This document shows positions 63,425 to 64,000 of a stretch of DNA of 64,000 bases, one piece after another. A program made the position numbers and the translations under genes. Numbering within the stretch: position 1 is the first letter of the stretch; every line of letters starts with the position of its first letter. The DNA is from Affinirhizobium straminoryzae (GTDB lineage: Bacteria; Pseudomonadota; Alphaproteobacteria; Rhizobiales; Rhizobiaceae): assembly GCF_007004135.1 (NCBI RefSeq), contig NZ_VJMG01000011.1, positions 114,384 to 178,383 of the forward strand. The letters are read 5' to 3'. The notes beneath the pieces were generated by a model that saw only the letters and a program-made list of their open reading frames with translations, was not told the DNA's origin and searched no databases.

Positions 63425-64000
63425 ATGAAACGCTTGCTACTGGGAGCAGCCCTTGCTGTCGGAACCCTTCTGTCGGCTTCCGCGAGCCTTGCCACCGAAC
63501 TGACCTTCTGGACCTGGCGGCAGGAGGACAAGGCGGAATACGAAAAGCTGTTTGCCGCCTTCACCAAGGCAAACCCCGATATCACCGTCAAGTTCGAGGC
63601 CTTCGAAGCCACGAGCTACAACACGGTGCTCTCCACGGCGCTTGCCGGCGGCAAGGGGCCGGATCTGATGATGACGCGTACCTATGGCGGCATCGAGAGC
63701 CTGGCGGGGGCCGGCTATCTGATGCCGCTGGACGACACCAAGATCCCGGCGCTCAAGGGCTTTTCGCAGGCGGCGCTTGCATCGGAAACGATGCGCTCGA
63801 ACAAGACGCTCTATGCTGTCCCCGCCGCCAGCCAGACCATGCTTGTCATCTACAACAAGGAGATCTTCGACAAGAACGGCATCTCCGAGCCGAAGAGCTG
63901 GGACGAGTTCATCGCGGCCTGCAAGAAGCTGAAGGCCGCAGGGATCATGCCCTTTGCCAATGGCACGGCAACCGCCTGGCAGAACGAGACGATCGTCTCG
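63425..64000 (+). CDS. ABC transporter solute-binding protein, family 1, sugar (3' end cut by window edge)
   Basis: The N-terminal 192 residues of a periplasmic sugar-binding protein. The signal peptide MKRLLLGAALAVGTLLSASA cleaves near residue 23, after which ELTFWTWRQEDKAEYEKLF is the classic family 1 beginning. GKGPDLMMTRTYGGIESLAG and AVPAASQTMLVIYNKEIFDK fit the family. GAGAGGAACATC supplies the ribosome binding site. Follows the MalK-type ATPase by 46 bp; the sugar is unknown. Confidence 0.93.
   Translation, partial: MKRLLLGAALAVGTLLSASASLATELTFWTWRQEDKAEYEKLFAAFTKANPDITVKFEAFEATSYNTVLSTALAGGKGPDLMMTRTYGGIESLAGAGYLMPLDDTKIPALKGFSQAALASETMRSNKTLYAVPAASQTMLVIYNKEIFDKNGISEPKSWDEFIAACKKLKAAGIMPFANGTATAWQNETIVS

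Overview
The window looks like a chromosome-type segment of a Rhizobiaceae-like alphaproteobacterium. The signs are high GC, dense operons joined by 4-bp ATGA overlaps, a rhizobial inositol locus (IolC fused to a DUF2090 aldolase-like domain, an RpiR-type IolR, divergent idhA), and many ABC importers for plant- or soil-derived substrates. No tRNA, rRNA, insertion sequence, prophage or CRISPR array was seen.

Region by region: (1) 1-7530 is the myo-inositol catabolic locus. iolC-iolD-iolE-small membrane protein-iolB lie on the minus strand with iolR behind their promoter, and idhA is divergent from iolR. GGAA-N6-TTCC-type operator sequences lie at the promoters. (2) 7585-25692 is one long minus-strand cluster of 12 genes. 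It holds GH28, GH38, a PHP-type metallohydrolase, a LacI regulator, a five-component peptide-family ABC importer, a HAD fusion, an 836-residue protein of unknown function and GH105. The hydrolases lack signal peptides, so the picture is import of a plant cell-wall (pectin-like) oligosaccharide followed by cytoplasmic breakdown. (3) 26041-27099 encodes a flavin-dependent monooxygenase. (4) 27261-34470 is the most intriguing part: an MBL-fold hydrolase, a membrane [2Fe-2S] adenylate cyclase with a His-rich membrane domain, a DUF3095 protein that itself resembles a class III cyclase, a 904-residue ABC-exporter-like protein with ruined ATPase motifs, and a stand-alone cyclic-nucleotide-binding protein. 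Together they look like a complete cyclic-nucleotide signalling module built around a dead ABC protein.

(5) 35143-37929 is a large autotransporter. (6) 38563-41594 holds an aldehyde dehydrogenase, its DUF779 partner and a GAF/Fis regulator. (7) 41725-46705 is a DabA/DabB inorganic-carbon uptake pair with a divergent LysR regulator. (8) 46784-51386 is a PaoABC-like molybdenum aldehyde oxidoreductase with a divergent TetR regulator and a palindromic operator. (9) 51528-61359 is a guanidine-assimilation operon. A sigma-54-type promoter lies directly in front of a guanidine-I (ykkC) riboswitch, followed by an ABC importer, two DUF1989 proteins (carboxyguanidine deiminase type), a biotin-dependent guanidine/urea carboxylase and allophanate hydrolase. 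This would turn guanidine into ammonia and CO2 under nitrogen limitation. (10) 61637-64000 starts a sugar ABC transporter operon (HAD phosphatase, MalK/UgpC-type ATPase, solute-binding protein) that runs off the end.

All calls come from reading the translated sequence and motifs by eye. No database search was run, and residue numbers for long proteins are approximate unless a specific residue is named.
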